Shown here piece by piece: positions 35,827 to 44,312 of a stretch of DNA of 64,000 bases; positions within the stretch are counted from its first letter, which is position 1, and each line of letters starts with the position of its first letter. Under the pieces are notes generated by a model. The model did not search any database. It had not been told where the DNA came from and saw only the letters and a program-made list of their open reading frames with translations. Made by a program: the position numbers and the translations under genes. This DNA comes from Campylobacter novaezeelandiae (lineage in GTDB: Bacteria; Campylobacterota; Campylobacteria; Campylobacterales; Campylobacteraceae): NCBI RefSeq assembly GCF_004323845.1, contig NZ_QPGR01000003.1, forward strand, positions 62,001-126,000. Reading direction: 5' to 3'.

Positions 35827-36188
35827 ATATTAAATCTTTTATACTAGATAAAAATTATACTTATTATGAAAACTTAAGTATTTATATAGATGAGAATGAT
35901 TTTAACATTTTAAAAGAACATAAAGAACTTTTTGAAGAAGTAAAAACTTATCTTTTAAAATTTAGTGTATTTTTAAAAGAGCAAATTGAATTTAAAGAAG
36001 AAAATTTTATAAATGAACAAGATATATTAAATTATTTAAAAGAAAACAAAGATTTAAGAGTATATATTAAAAACATACTTGATTATGAGCTTACTCACAT
36101 TAAAGAGCATCGTCCTGATATCATAGCTTCTTGGAAATATTATGAGGAATTTGAGAGAATGTGTAAAGAGCTAGATGGGAGAGCTTAA
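35827..36188 (+). other. Out-of-frame 3' part of the DUF2972-like gene
   Basis: About 120 codons are open in the frame that the C10 allele would read, and close at TAA 36186-36188. It encodes a Lys/Glu-rich helical tail and the family's ending. It explains most of the 471-bp gap before rplY. The remainder (36189-36297) is the rplY leader. Confidence 0.8.
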
Positions 36189-36263
36189 TTATCGTTTATA
36201 TAGATAGATGAGATATTAAGACATAAAAATATAAATTTTTAAATTAAGCTAAGATTTTTTTGA

Positions 36264-36269
36264 TAGAAT
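36264..36269 (+). promoter_or_regulatory. Likely -10 box of rplY
   Basis: TAGAAT after AAGATTTTTTTGA, 28 bp ahead of the rplY ATG, with CGAAAGG as ribosome-binding site. Confidence 0.5.
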
Positions 36270-36297
36270 AAGGGTTTTATTTTACGAAAGGTTAAAA

Positions 36298-36834
36298 ATG
36301 CTAGAAGGTATTATTAGAGAGAGTATCGGTAGAAAAGCTGCTAAAGCTTTAAAAAGAGATGGTTATCTAATTGCAAATATCTATGCAAAAGGATTTGAAA
36401 ATATTCATGCAGCTTTTAAGCTTAATGATTTTATTAAAGAAGTGCGTAAAAAAACTACACTTGCTTTTGATATTAAAGTAGGTGAAAAAGTTTTAAATGT
36501 TGTTATAGTAGATTATCAAAAAGATCCTGTAACCGCAGAACTTAAGCATGTAGATTTAAAAGTTGCACAAAAAGGTGTAGTGTCTAAATATATGATTCCT
36601 GTTAAAATTATAGGAACTGCAATAGGGCTTAAAAATAAAGGTGTATTGATTCAGTCAAAGAGAAGATTAAAAGTTAAATGTAAGGCTGAAAATTTACCTA
36701 ACTTTTTTGAGTTAGATGTTAGTAAATTAGACGTAGGTGATGCTTTACTTGTAAAAGATGTGGTTGTTCCAGAAGGTGTAAGCATTATTGACGCTGAAAG
36801 AGTAGCAGTAGTAGGTGTAGAAAAAGCAAGGTGA
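36298..36834 (+). CDS. rplY: 50S ribosomal protein L25 (CTC-type)
   Basis: This 178-residue long form of L25 has a 5S-rRNA-binding beta-barrel ([22 protein letters not shown], about 1-95) plus the CTC C-terminal domain. It binds 5S rRNA in the large subunit. It overlaps pth by 4 nt, a common rplY-pth pairing. Confidence 0.95.
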   Translation: MLEGIIRESIGRKAAKALKRDGYLIANIYAKGFENIHAAFKLNDFIKEVRKKTTLAFDIKVGEKVLNVVIVDYQKDPVTAELKHVDLKVAQKGVVSKYMIPVKIIGTAIGLKNKGVLIQSKRRLKVKCKAENLPNFFELDVSKLDVGDALLVKDVVVPEGVSIIDAERVAVVGVEKAR

Positions 36835-37376
36835 TCTTAGTTGTAGGACTTGGCAATATAGGAGATACTTATAAGGATACAAGGCATAATGTTGGTTTTA
36901 TGCTTGTTGATTTAATTCTTAAAAATTATAATTTCTTACAAATTACAAATGCTAAATTTAAAGGAGAGTTATATAAAATAAACTCTTCTTTATTCTTAAA
37001 ACCAAATACTTACATGAATCATTCAGGATTAAGCGTAAAAGCTGTTAAAGATTTTTATAAATGCCAAAGAATTATAGTAATCCACGATGATATAGATCTT
37101 AAACTTGGAGCTTTGAAATTTAAAAAAGCAGGAAGTAGTGGCGGTCATAATGGACTTAAAAGTATAGATGAATATTGTTCTAATGATTATGAGCGCGTGC
37201 GTATAGGTATTGGAAGATCAAATAATATTAAAGAATTTGTTTTGTCTAAATTTAATGAAGATGAAAAAATAATTTTAGATAAAGTTTTAGATCGTGCAAA
37301 AGACGCTTTGTTTGAACTCATTAATTCAAATGATATAACTCATATTGCTTCAAAATATAGTTTAAAAGTTTTATAA
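36831..37376 (+). CDS. pth: Peptidyl-tRNA hydrolase
   Basis: This 181-residue enzyme recycles peptidyl-tRNA. Motifs: [21 protein letters not shown] with the catalytic His near residue 19, [24 protein letters not shown], and [11 protein letters not shown]. The start is a GTG overlapping the rplY stop. Its last base is shared with the lptG ATG. Confidence 0.97.
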   Translation: MILVVGLGNIGDTYKDTRHNVGFMLVDLILKNYNFLQITNAKFKGELYKINSSLFLKPNTYMNHSGLSVKAVKDFYKCQRIIVIHDDIDLKLGALKFKKAGSSGGHNGLKSIDEYCSNDYERVRIGIGRSNNIKEFVLSKFNEDEKIILDKVLDRAKDALFELINSNDITHIASKYSLKVL

Positions 37377-38434
37377 TGTGGATTTTTTTTCGTTTTATTT
37401 CAGGGATTTATCTTAAAAATTTTTTTATTATTTTTTTATCTTTACTTTGTTTTTTTGTTTGTATTGATCTTTTATTAAATTTTAAAGATTTACCAAAGTC
37501 TGCAAATTTAGATTTGCTTTATGTAGTTTTTTTGGCTTGTAGTGCTGTATTTTATCTTTTGCCAATCTCTTTAATTTTTGCTTTGATTTTAAGTTTAATC
37601 AATATGATTAGAAGTAATGAATTTGTAAGTTTTTATGCATTGGGATTGAGTAAAAATTTAGTTATTTTATTTCCTTTTTTATGGGCTTTATTTTTTTGTT
37701 TTGTTTTTATAGGACTTAATTTTACTTCATTTGCTTATGCTAATGATTATAAAAGAAATATTATAAAAAATGGTGTTTTAATCAAACAAGGTGGTGGAGT
37801 TTTTCTAAAATTTAATGATGATCTAATTTATATTGATAAGGTTAAAAGTGCTCAAAATGAGGTTGAGGATATTAAAATTTTTAACACTAAAGATCTCAAT
37901 CTAACATCATTTGTTATTGCAAAAAAAGCTATTTTTAATGATGATTTTTGGATTTTAAAGGAGGGAAGTTTAACATTGCTTCCAAATGAGTATAATGTAA
38001 GCGCTAAAGGCTTACAAAGTAAAGAATTTAAAGATTTAAAAACTTTAGAAGGCTTTAAACCTAAGATTATTGAAAGCGTGGCAAATAATAGTGATTATTC
38101 TATTAAAGATGCATTAGAAGGGTTATTTTTATTTAAGGAACAAGGCATTAGTTTGCATTCTATAAAAATTTCTCTTTATAAATTGGTTTTTACTCCGTTT
38201 TTTGCACCTTTTTTAATGCTTATAATATATTATTTTTTTCCTATAACAGCTAGATTTTTTAATTTGGCCTTTGTAAGTTTTATATTTTTTCTTGTAAGTT
38301 TTGGTGTTTGGGGATTATTATTTTTGCTTACAAGATTAAGTGAAAATGGAGTTATTTTAACTGAATTTGGTATTATCTTGCCTATAGTGCTTTTAGCATT
38401 ATTTGCATTGTTTATGTATTATAAAAATCGTTAA
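37376..38434 (+). CDS. lptG: LptF/LptG-family LPS export permease
   Basis: This 352-residue inner-membrane protein has three helices near the N-terminus, a periplasmic beta-jellyroll domain (about 115-255) and three C-terminal helices, the layout of LptF/LptG. With LptB2 and LptC it extracts lipooligosaccharide from the inner membrane. The N-terminal FRFISGIYLKNFFIIF fits the family. Which of the two paralogs it is cannot be settled here. Confidence 0.8.
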   Translation: MWIFFRFISGIYLKNFFIIFLSLLCFFVCIDLLLNFKDLPKSANLDLLYVVFLACSAVFYLLPISLIFALILSLINMIRSNEFVSFYALGLSKNLVILFPFLWALFFCFVFIGLNFTSFAYANDYKRNIIKNGVLIKQGGGVFLKFNDDLIYIDKVKSAQNEVEDIKIFNTKDLNLTSFVIAKKAIFNDDFWILKEGSLTLLPNEYNVSAKGLQSKEFKDLKTLEGFKPKIIESVANNSDYSIKDALEGLFLFKEQGISLHSIKISLYKLVFTPFFAPFLMLIIYYFFPITARFFNLAFVSFIFFLVSFGVWGLLFLLTRLSENGVILTEFGIILPIVLLALFALFMYYKNR

Positions 38435-38443
38435 AGGGTTAAG

Positions 38444-39652
38444 ATGGATTATAAAAGTTTAAGGAATGAGTTTAATACTCCTTTTTATATTTATGATTTT
38501 GATGAAATAAAGAAAAATTTTTTAGAACTAAAAGAGGCTTTTAAGGCAAGAAAATCTCAGATTTTTTATGCTTTAAAAGCTAATTCTAATTTAAGCCTTT
38601 TACAAATGTTAGTCAAACTTGATAGCGGTTTTGATTGTGTAAGCATAGGAGAAGTAAAAAGAGCATTAAGAGCAGGAGCTAAACCTTATAAGATTATTTT
38701 TAGTGGTGTAGCAAAAACCGAAGAAGAGCTTAAAGAAGCTTTGGGTTATGATATATTATATATCAATTTAGAGAGTGAATCTGAATTATTACTTTTAGAG
38801 AATGTAGCCAAAAAACTTAATGTAAAAGCAAGAATAAGCATTCGTGTTAATCCTGATGTAGATGCAAAAACTCATCCTTATATTTCTACCGGACTTAATG
38901 AAAATAAATTTGGGGTAGAAATAGAACAAGCCAAAAAAATGTATCTTTATGCTAAAAAATCTTCTTATTTAGAACCTATTGGAATACATTTTCATATAGG
39001 TTCTCAACTCTTAGATCTTTCTCCTGTTTATGAAGCTGCAGAAATTGTTGCAAAGCTTGTAAGAGAATTAAAAGCTTTAAAAATTGATATTAAATTTTTT
39101 GACATAGGGGGAGGACTTGGTGTAGCTTATGAAAAAGATGATTTAAGACCAGATCTTTATTTATATGCACAAGGAATTTTATCAAAGCTTGGTGGGCTTG
39201 ATGTAACTATAGGAATGGAGCCAGGGCGTTTTTTAGTAGCTAAAAGTGGGAAATTTGTTTGTTCTGTTCTTTATGAAAAACACAATAAAACAAAACGTTT
39301 TGTTATAGTAGATGGAGCAATGAATGATTTAATACGTCCTAGTTTATATGAAGCGTATCATGAAATTATCATGCCTTACAATGAAGGAGAAAAAAGTCTT
39401 TGTGATATTGTAGGGGGAATTTGCGAAAGTGGGGATTTTTTCGCAAAAGATAGATTGCTAGAGCAAACACAAAGTGGTGATATTTTAGTGATTAATGATG
39501 CAGGTGCTTATGGATTTAGTATGAGTAGTAATTATAATACTAGAAATCGTGTATGTGAATTAGCTTTAGAAGATGGTAAAATAAGAATGATACGTCAAAG
39601 AGAAAGTTTTGAAGATCAAATAATTTTAGAAGAAAAATTTTTAAAAGATTAA
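38444..39652 (+). CDS. lysA: Diaminopimelate decarboxylase
   Basis: This 402-residue fold-III PLP enzyme makes lysine from meso-DAP. It has the PLP Lys in FYALKANSN, the HIGSQL block, the GGGLGVAY phosphate loop, EPGRFLVAKSG, and CESGDFFAKDR with the catalytic Cys. AAAGGG precedes the ATG. It is between lptG and the HAD gene and is part of the rplY-to-pheA run. Confidence 0.97.
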   Translation: MDYKSLRNEFNTPFYIYDFDEIKKNFLELKEAFKARKSQIFYALKANSNLSLLQMLVKLDSGFDCVSIGEVKRALRAGAKPYKIIFSGVAKTEEELKEALGYDILYINLESESELLLLENVAKKLNVKARISIRVNPDVDAKTHPYISTGLNENKFGVEIEQAKKMYLYAKKSSYLEPIGIHFHIGSQLLDLSPVYEAAEIVAKLVRELKALKIDIKFFDIGGGLGVAYEKDDLRPDLYLYAQGILSKLGGLDVTIGMEPGRFLVAKSGKFVCSVLYEKHNKTKRFVIVDGAMNDLIRPSLYEAYHEIIMPYNEGEKSLCDIVGGICESGDFFAKDRLLEQTQSGDILVINDAGAYGFSMSSNYNTRNRVCELALEDGKIRMIRQRESFEDQIILEEKFLKD

Positions 39653-39654
39653 AA

Positions 39655-40422
39655 ATGTTTTTTTTAGATGTTCAAGGCACTTTACTTTCGGATAAAGATA
39701 AGAGTTTAATCTCTGGTGCTAAAGAGTTAATTTCTTATTTGAATTCAAATAACATGCCTTATGTTGTTGTTACTAACAATACAAAAAAGCTTGATTTTTT
39801 ATCAATCTTAAAGCAAAAAGGCTTAGACATTAAAGATAATGCTTATATTGATCCTTTTTATGTTTTAAAAGATATTTTAAAGCCTTGCAAGATTGCGGCA
39901 TTTGGAGCTAGAGAGTTTTTATTTAGCCTTGAAAATTTAGGTTTTGAGCTTGATTTTAATCATCCTGAAGCTTTATTAATTTCTAGTTATGATGATTTCA
40001 AATTTAAAGATTTTGCTAATATGATAGAGCTTATTAAAAAAGATATTAGAGTAATTGCTATGCATGAGACAAGTATTTATAAAAAAGATAATAGACTCTA
40101 TCCAGGCGTAGGTAGTATTATGGCTATGCTTAAAAATGCTACAAATTTTAATTATGAAGTAGTAGGAAAGCCTAGTTTAGCTTTTTATAAAGAAGCTTTA
40201 AAGCTCATTCAAAAACAAAATGAACAAATTAATTTTGAAGATATTTGTATTGTAAGTGATGATTTTAAAGGAGATTTATTAGAAGCTAAAAATTTAAATA
40301 TGAAATGTATTTTAGTCTTAAGTGGAAAAATGAGCGATACTAAAGGAATTGATATAAGCTTACTTGATAAAATTTATCCTAGCGTTTTAGAACTTTTAGG
40401 GGAGTTAAAGTGCAAGATTTAA
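39655..40422 (+). CDS. HAD-superfamily hydrolase (NagD-like, type IIA)
   Basis: This 255-residue protein starts FFLDVQGTLL (D-x-Q-G-T; the second catalytic Asp is replaced by Gln in the DxD position), with VVTNNTKK, a IIA cap domain, VVGKPS and IVSDDFKGDLLEAKNLN. Such Gln substitution weakens confidence in classic phosphatase activity. It overlaps pheA by 13 nt. In C. jejuni an equivalent protein occupies the same slot between lysA and pheA. The substrate is unknown. Confidence 0.8.
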   Translation: MFFLDVQGTLLSDKDKSLISGAKELISYLNSNNMPYVVVTNNTKKLDFLSILKQKGLDIKDNAYIDPFYVLKDILKPCKIAAFGAREFLFSLENLGFELDFNHPEALLISSYDDFKFKDFANMIELIKKDIRVIAMHETSIYKKDNRLYPGVGSIMAMLKNATNFNYEVVGKPSLAFYKEALKLIQKQNEQINFEDICIVSDDFKGDLLEAKNLNMKCILVLSGKMSDTKGIDISLLDKIYPSVLELLGELKCKI

Positions 40423-40673
40423 ATGAATTAAGAGCACAAATTGATGCTTTAGATGATCAAATTTTGTATTTGCTTGATAAAAGAATGTCTTATGTTAAAG
40501 AAATAGGCAAAATAAAGCAAAGTAACGCTCAAGAAATTTATGATCATAAAAGAGAAGAATATATTTTAGATCGTTTAAATAATGTCAAATATAAATTTTT
40601 AAATTCAAACATGATTAAAAGTATCTATAGGGAAATTTTTTTTATATCAAAGCAAATACAGAATTTAGATTAA
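40410..40673 (+). CDS. pheA: Chorismate mutase domain only; truncated PheA
   Basis: This 87-residue AroQ-class chorismate mutase has LRAQIDALDDQILYLLDKRMSYVKEIGKIK and the C-terminal helix. In C. jejuni pheA encodes about 357 residues with a prephenate dehydratase and ACT domain behind this one. Here the frame stops right at the domain border and only 114 bp separate it from fliF, so those domains, and hisC that I recall after pheA, are gone. The GTG start lies inside the HAD gene with AGGGGAG upstream. The mutase may still supply prephenate for tyrosine. Confidence 0.85.
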   Translation: MQDLNELRAQIDALDDQILYLLDKRMSYVKEIGKIKQSNAQEIYDHKREEYILDRLNNVKYKFLNSNMIKSIYREIFFISKQIQNLD

Positions 40674-40735
40674 GATTTTATTAAACTCTTAATAGATTTT
40701 TGATACAATAAATATGTTTTTTTAAGTTTTTGTAA

Positions 40736-40741
40736 TATAAT
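40736..40741 (+). promoter_or_regulatory. Likely sigma70 promoter of fliF
   Basis: TATAAT follows a T-rich stretch (TTTTTTTAAGTTTTTG, 40716-40732), matching the Campylobacter sigma70 pattern, 46 bp ahead of the fliF ATG. Confidence 0.65.
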
Positions 40742-40787
40742 TTTCAGTTTAAATAAATAGTTATTTGTAAATTTATTAAGGTTGCAT

Positions 40788-42467
40788 ATGGATTTTAAAA
40801 ATATGTTCCATCAAATTGGACAACTTTATCAAAATTTAAGCCGTAAACAACGTATAGTTATAGCGGCTTCTATTGTTGTGGTTGTTGGATTTTTAGTTTT
40901 TTTAAGTTTATATCGTAACTCAGGAAGTGCTACTTCAGATGGCTACGCTATTTTGGTTGAGAATGTAAAACCAAGTTCATCTGCTGCTATTGTTTCAAAA
41001 TTAGAACAAAGTGGTATTCCTTACCGTTTGCAAAATGAAAATACAATTTTAGTTCCCCAAGATCAAGTTTATAGACAAAGAATGATTATTGCATCTGAAG
41101 GTCTTATTAAGGATAGTCGCGTTGGTTTTGAAGCTTTTGATCAACAACAATTTGGTGCTACCAATGAAGAGCAAAAAGTTAAATATCAAAGAGCAATTGA
41201 AGGGGAGCTTGCTAGGACTATTGAAACTTTAGAGCCTATAAGATCAGCAGTTGTGCATATAGCCTTCCCAAAAGAAAGTGTTTTTACTGAAAGACAAATT
41301 CCTCCTACCGCTTCTGTTGTGCTTAATATTAAAGAAGGTTTAAAGCTTACAAGGAAACAAATTGATGGGATTAAAAATATCATTTCGGCTGCGGTTCCAA
41401 AGCTTACTAAAGACAATGTAAGAATTAGTGATCAAAGTGGAGCGCCTTTAGATGAGTTAGAAGCTTATGAAAGTGATGTAATTGCTGCACAGGTTAGATA
41501 TAAAAGAGATCAAGAAAGAGAGCTTGAAGAAAAAATTATATCAACCTTAGCTCCTTTTGCCGGTGGAACTGATAAAATAGAAGTTAATGTGAATATAGAT
41601 TTTGATTTTTCTAAAAAAGAATCTCAAAGTGAAATTTATGATCCAAATCCTATAGTAAGAAGCGAACAGACTTTAGAAGAACAAAGAGAAGGTAGAAAAG
41701 AGCCTGAAATTCAAGGAGTTCCTGGTGCTGTTTCTAATATAGGTCCAGTTGAAGGGCTTGATAATAAAGGTCAAGTAGAGCTTTATAAAAAAAATCAAGT
41801 AACAACTAATAATGAATTATCTAAAACTATAACCAATACCAAAAAACAATTTGCTACTATTATTAGAACTTCAGCAGCTGTTGCTATTGATGGAAAATAT
41901 AAAGAAGTTGTTGATCAAGATGGTAATGTTCAAAATGAGTATATACCTTTAAGTGATACAGAACTTAAAAATATAGAAAGTTTGGTACAAAGTGCTATTA
42001 ATTATAATGCAGCAAGAGGTGATATTGTTGTAGTTAGAAATTTACCTTTTCATCGTGAGTCTATTAAAGTGGAAAGTAAAGTTAGAACCTTTTATTCACG
42101 CTTTATTGAACCATTTATTCCGCCTGTTAAGTATTTTATTGCAGCTATTTTACTTTTTATTTTTTACAAAAAAGTTATTGGTCCTTTTATGCAAAAAATG
42201 CTCGAAGATGCAACCCCAGAAGAGCAACAACAAGCTCCTGGTTTGGTGTTAGATGAAGCAGAAGATGCTATAGAGAAATTTAATGCAGCAAGGAAAAAAG
42301 TTGAAGAACAACTTGGTTTTGGTGATAACTTCAATGAAGATTCTATTCAGTATGAAGTTTTGCTTGAGAAATTAAGAGGACTTGTGACTGATAAAAGTGA
42401 AGAGATTGCTGCTTTACTTCAAAATTTGGTTCAAAATGATTCTGAATTTAGCGAGAAGGATATGTAA
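40788..42467 (+). CDS. fliF: Flagellar MS-ring protein FliF
   Basis: This 559-residue protein has membrane helices near residues 25-45 and 440-460. It has the periplasmic ring-building region between, with YAILVENVKPSSSAAIVSKL and VGFEAFDQQQFGATNEEQKVKYQRAIEGELARTI. The C-terminal FliG-binding tail follows. It forms the inner-membrane MS/collar ring of the basal body. ATG 40788 with AAGG 6 nt upstream is preferred over TTG 40782. fliG begins on its stop codon. Confidence 0.97.
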   Translation: MDFKNMFHQIGQLYQNLSRKQRIVIAASIVVVVGFLVFLSLYRNSGSATSDGYAILVENVKPSSSAAIVSKLEQSGIPYRLQNENTILVPQDQVYRQRMIIASEGLIKDSRVGFEAFDQQQFGATNEEQKVKYQRAIEGELARTIETLEPIRSAVVHIAFPKESVFTERQIPPTASVVLNIKEGLKLTRKQIDGIKNIISAAVPKLTKDNVRISDQSGAPLDELEAYESDVIAAQVRYKRDQERELEEKIISTLAPFAGGTDKIEVNVNIDFDFSKKESQSEIYDPNPIVRSEQTLEEQREGRKEPEIQGVPGAVSNIGPVEGLDNKGQVELYKKNQVTTNNELSKTITNTKKQFATIIRTSAAVAIDGKYKEVVDQDGNVQNEYIPLSDTELKNIESLVQSAINYNAARGDIVVVRNLPFHRESIKVESKVRTFYSRFIEPFIPPVKYFIAAILLFIFYKKVIGPFMQKMLEDATPEEQQQAPGLVLDEAEDAIEKFNAARKKVEEQLGFGDNFNEDSIQYEVLLEKLRGLVTDKSEEIAALLQNLVQNDSEFSEKDM

Positions 42468-43495
42468 TGATAAAGCTTAGCGAAGAACAAAAAATGATTT
42501 ATGATGATTTATCTATGCCTGAAAAAGTAGCAATTTTTTTAATTCAACTTGGAGAAGATGCTACAACGGCTGTGTTTTCGCATATGGAAATTGATGTTAT
42601 TACAGAAATTTCAAGATATATAGCTATGGCCAAGAATGTTGATAGATCCGTAGCTACAGCGGTTTTAGAAGAGTTTTATACCTTGCTTCAGTCAAATCAA
42701 TACATTAAAAGCGGTGGTTTGGAATATGCCAAAGAAATACTTTTTCGTACTTTTGGCCCTGATATTGCTAATAAAATCCTTGAAAAACTTACTAAAAGTA
42801 TGGAGAATAACCAAAATTTTGCTTATTTGGCACAAATTAAACCACAACAACTTGCTGACTTTATTACAAAAGAACATCCTCAAACTATTGCCCTTATTTT
42901 AGCTCACATGGACTCAATCCATGCAGCCGAAACTTTAGAGTATTTTAGTGATGAATTAAGGGCTGAAGTTGTAATTAGAATGGCTAATCTTGGTGATATT
43001 TCTCCAAGTATTATCAAAAGAGTTTCTGCTGTGCTTGAAAGTAAACTTGAAAGTCTTACTTCTTATAAGGTTGAAGTGGGCGGTCCAAGGGCTGTGGCAG
43101 AAGTGCTCAATCGTTTAGGGCAAAAAGCAAGCAAATCTACTATTACTTATATTGAGCAAAGTGATGAGCGTTTAGCTGAAACTATTAAAGAACTTATGTT
43201 TACTTTTGATGATATTAGCAAATTAAGCACTAATGCGATTCGTGAAATTTTAAAAGTTGCTGATAAAAAAGATTTGATGATAGGTTTAAAAGGTGCAAGC
43301 GAAGAATTAAAACAAAAATTTCTTTCAAATATGTCATCACGTGCTAGTGAAGCTTTTTTAGAAGAAATGGGATTTTTAGGAGCTGTAAGGGTAAAGGATG
43401 TTGAAGATGCTCAAAGAAAAGTGGTTGAAGCAGTTCAAAAATTAGCAGAACAAGGTCTAATACAAACAGGCGATGCAGATGAAATGATAGAATAG
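42467..43495 (+). CDS. fliG: Flagellar switch protein FliG
   Basis: This 342-residue rotor protein has the N-terminal FliF-binding domain, the EHPQTIALIL middle block, the MFTFDDI region and a C-terminal motor domain with charged residues for MotA contact (SSRASEAFLEEMGFLGAVRVKDVEDAQRKVV). It shares one base with the fliF stop. fliH follows after 7 bp. Confidence 0.97.
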   Translation: MIKLSEEQKMIYDDLSMPEKVAIFLIQLGEDATTAVFSHMEIDVITEISRYIAMAKNVDRSVATAVLEEFYTLLQSNQYIKSGGLEYAKEILFRTFGPDIANKILEKLTKSMENNQNFAYLAQIKPQQLADFITKEHPQTIALILAHMDSIHAAETLEYFSDELRAEVVIRMANLGDISPSIIKRVSAVLESKLESLTSYKVEVGGPRAVAEVLNRLGQKASKSTITYIEQSDERLAETIKELMFTFDDISKLSTNAIREILKVADKKDLMIGLKGASEELKQKFLSNMSSRASEAFLEEMGFLGAVRVKDVEDAQRKVVEAVQKLAEQGLIQTGDADEMIE

Positions 43496-43502
43496 GAACA
43501 AT

Positions 43503-44312
43503 ATGGCAAATCGTAGTAATGTAATTTCTAAAAAAGATAATGAGCAACATGTTGTTGAAGGCTATAGATTTAAAGTTATATCTGAATTTAATCATGAGCA
43601 AGAAAAATCTCATATCAATAATGAAATTAAAAATGATAATGAAGTAGCTTCTAAGGAAGAACAAGTTGCTTTAAAAGATAATGAAATTAGTGAAGAAAAA
43701 CAGCTTGATTTTCAACCAAGTTTTGTAGAAGATTTACTTAAAAAAACAGATGAAATGTCAAGTAATATTATTAAACTTCAAATGCAAATTGAAAATCAAG
43801 AAAGTGAATTTAACAACCGTCTTAATTCTGAGCTTGAGAGTGCAAAGGAAAAATTTACACAAGAAGGTTATAACAACGCTAAAATAGAGTTTGAAAAAGA
43901 ATTAAATGATTTAAAAGAAAGATATTTAAAAAGTATTTTAAAACTTGATGAAGCAAGTAAAAATTTAGATTTATTTATTGAAAAAAACAAAAAGGAATTA
44001 GCAGATACTGCGATAGATATTGCAAAGGAAGTAATTTTAAAAGAAGTAGAAAATAATTCTTCTAAAATTGCCTATTCTTTAGCAAAGGATTTGGTTTCAG
44101 AATTAAAAGGTGCTAGTGAAATAGATATTAGAGTAAATTGTAGTGATTATGATTATTTAAAATCTGAATTTAAAAATGATCTTAGTATTAAGGTTACTTT
44201 AGATGATGCAATCTCTAAAGGAAGCGTTGTAATATTAAGTGATTTAGGAAATATAGAATCAAGTCTTAATCAAAGATTAGAAAAAATAAAAAGAATGATT
44301 AATAATGAGTAA
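43503..44312 (+). CDS. fliH: Flagellar export ATPase regulator FliH
   Basis: This 269-residue acidic protein has an N-terminal disordered region (about 1-70), a long coiled coil (about 75-150) and a C-terminal FliH/HrpE-like domain (ADTAIDIAKEVILKEV through about 265). It regulates the FliI ATPase and docks it to the export gate. It overlaps dxs by 8 nt, an Epsilonproteobacterial arrangement. Confidence 0.9.
   Translation: MANRSNVISKKDNEQHVVEGYRFKVISEFNHEQEKSHINNEIKNDNEVASKEEQVALKDNEISEEKQLDFQPSFVEDLLKKTDEMSSNIIKLQMQIENQESEFNNRLNSELESAKEKFTQEGYNNAKIEFEKELNDLKERYLKSILKLDEASKNLDLFIEKNKKELADTAIDIAKEVILKEVENNSSKIAYSLAKDLVSELKGASEIDIRVNCSDYDYLKSEFKNDLSIKVTLDDAISKGSVVILSDLGNIESSLNQRLEKIKRMINNE

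Noticed and set aside
43344..43664. 106-codon antisense frame over fliG/fliH
   Set aside because: It is antisense to two conserved genes and has no family features.
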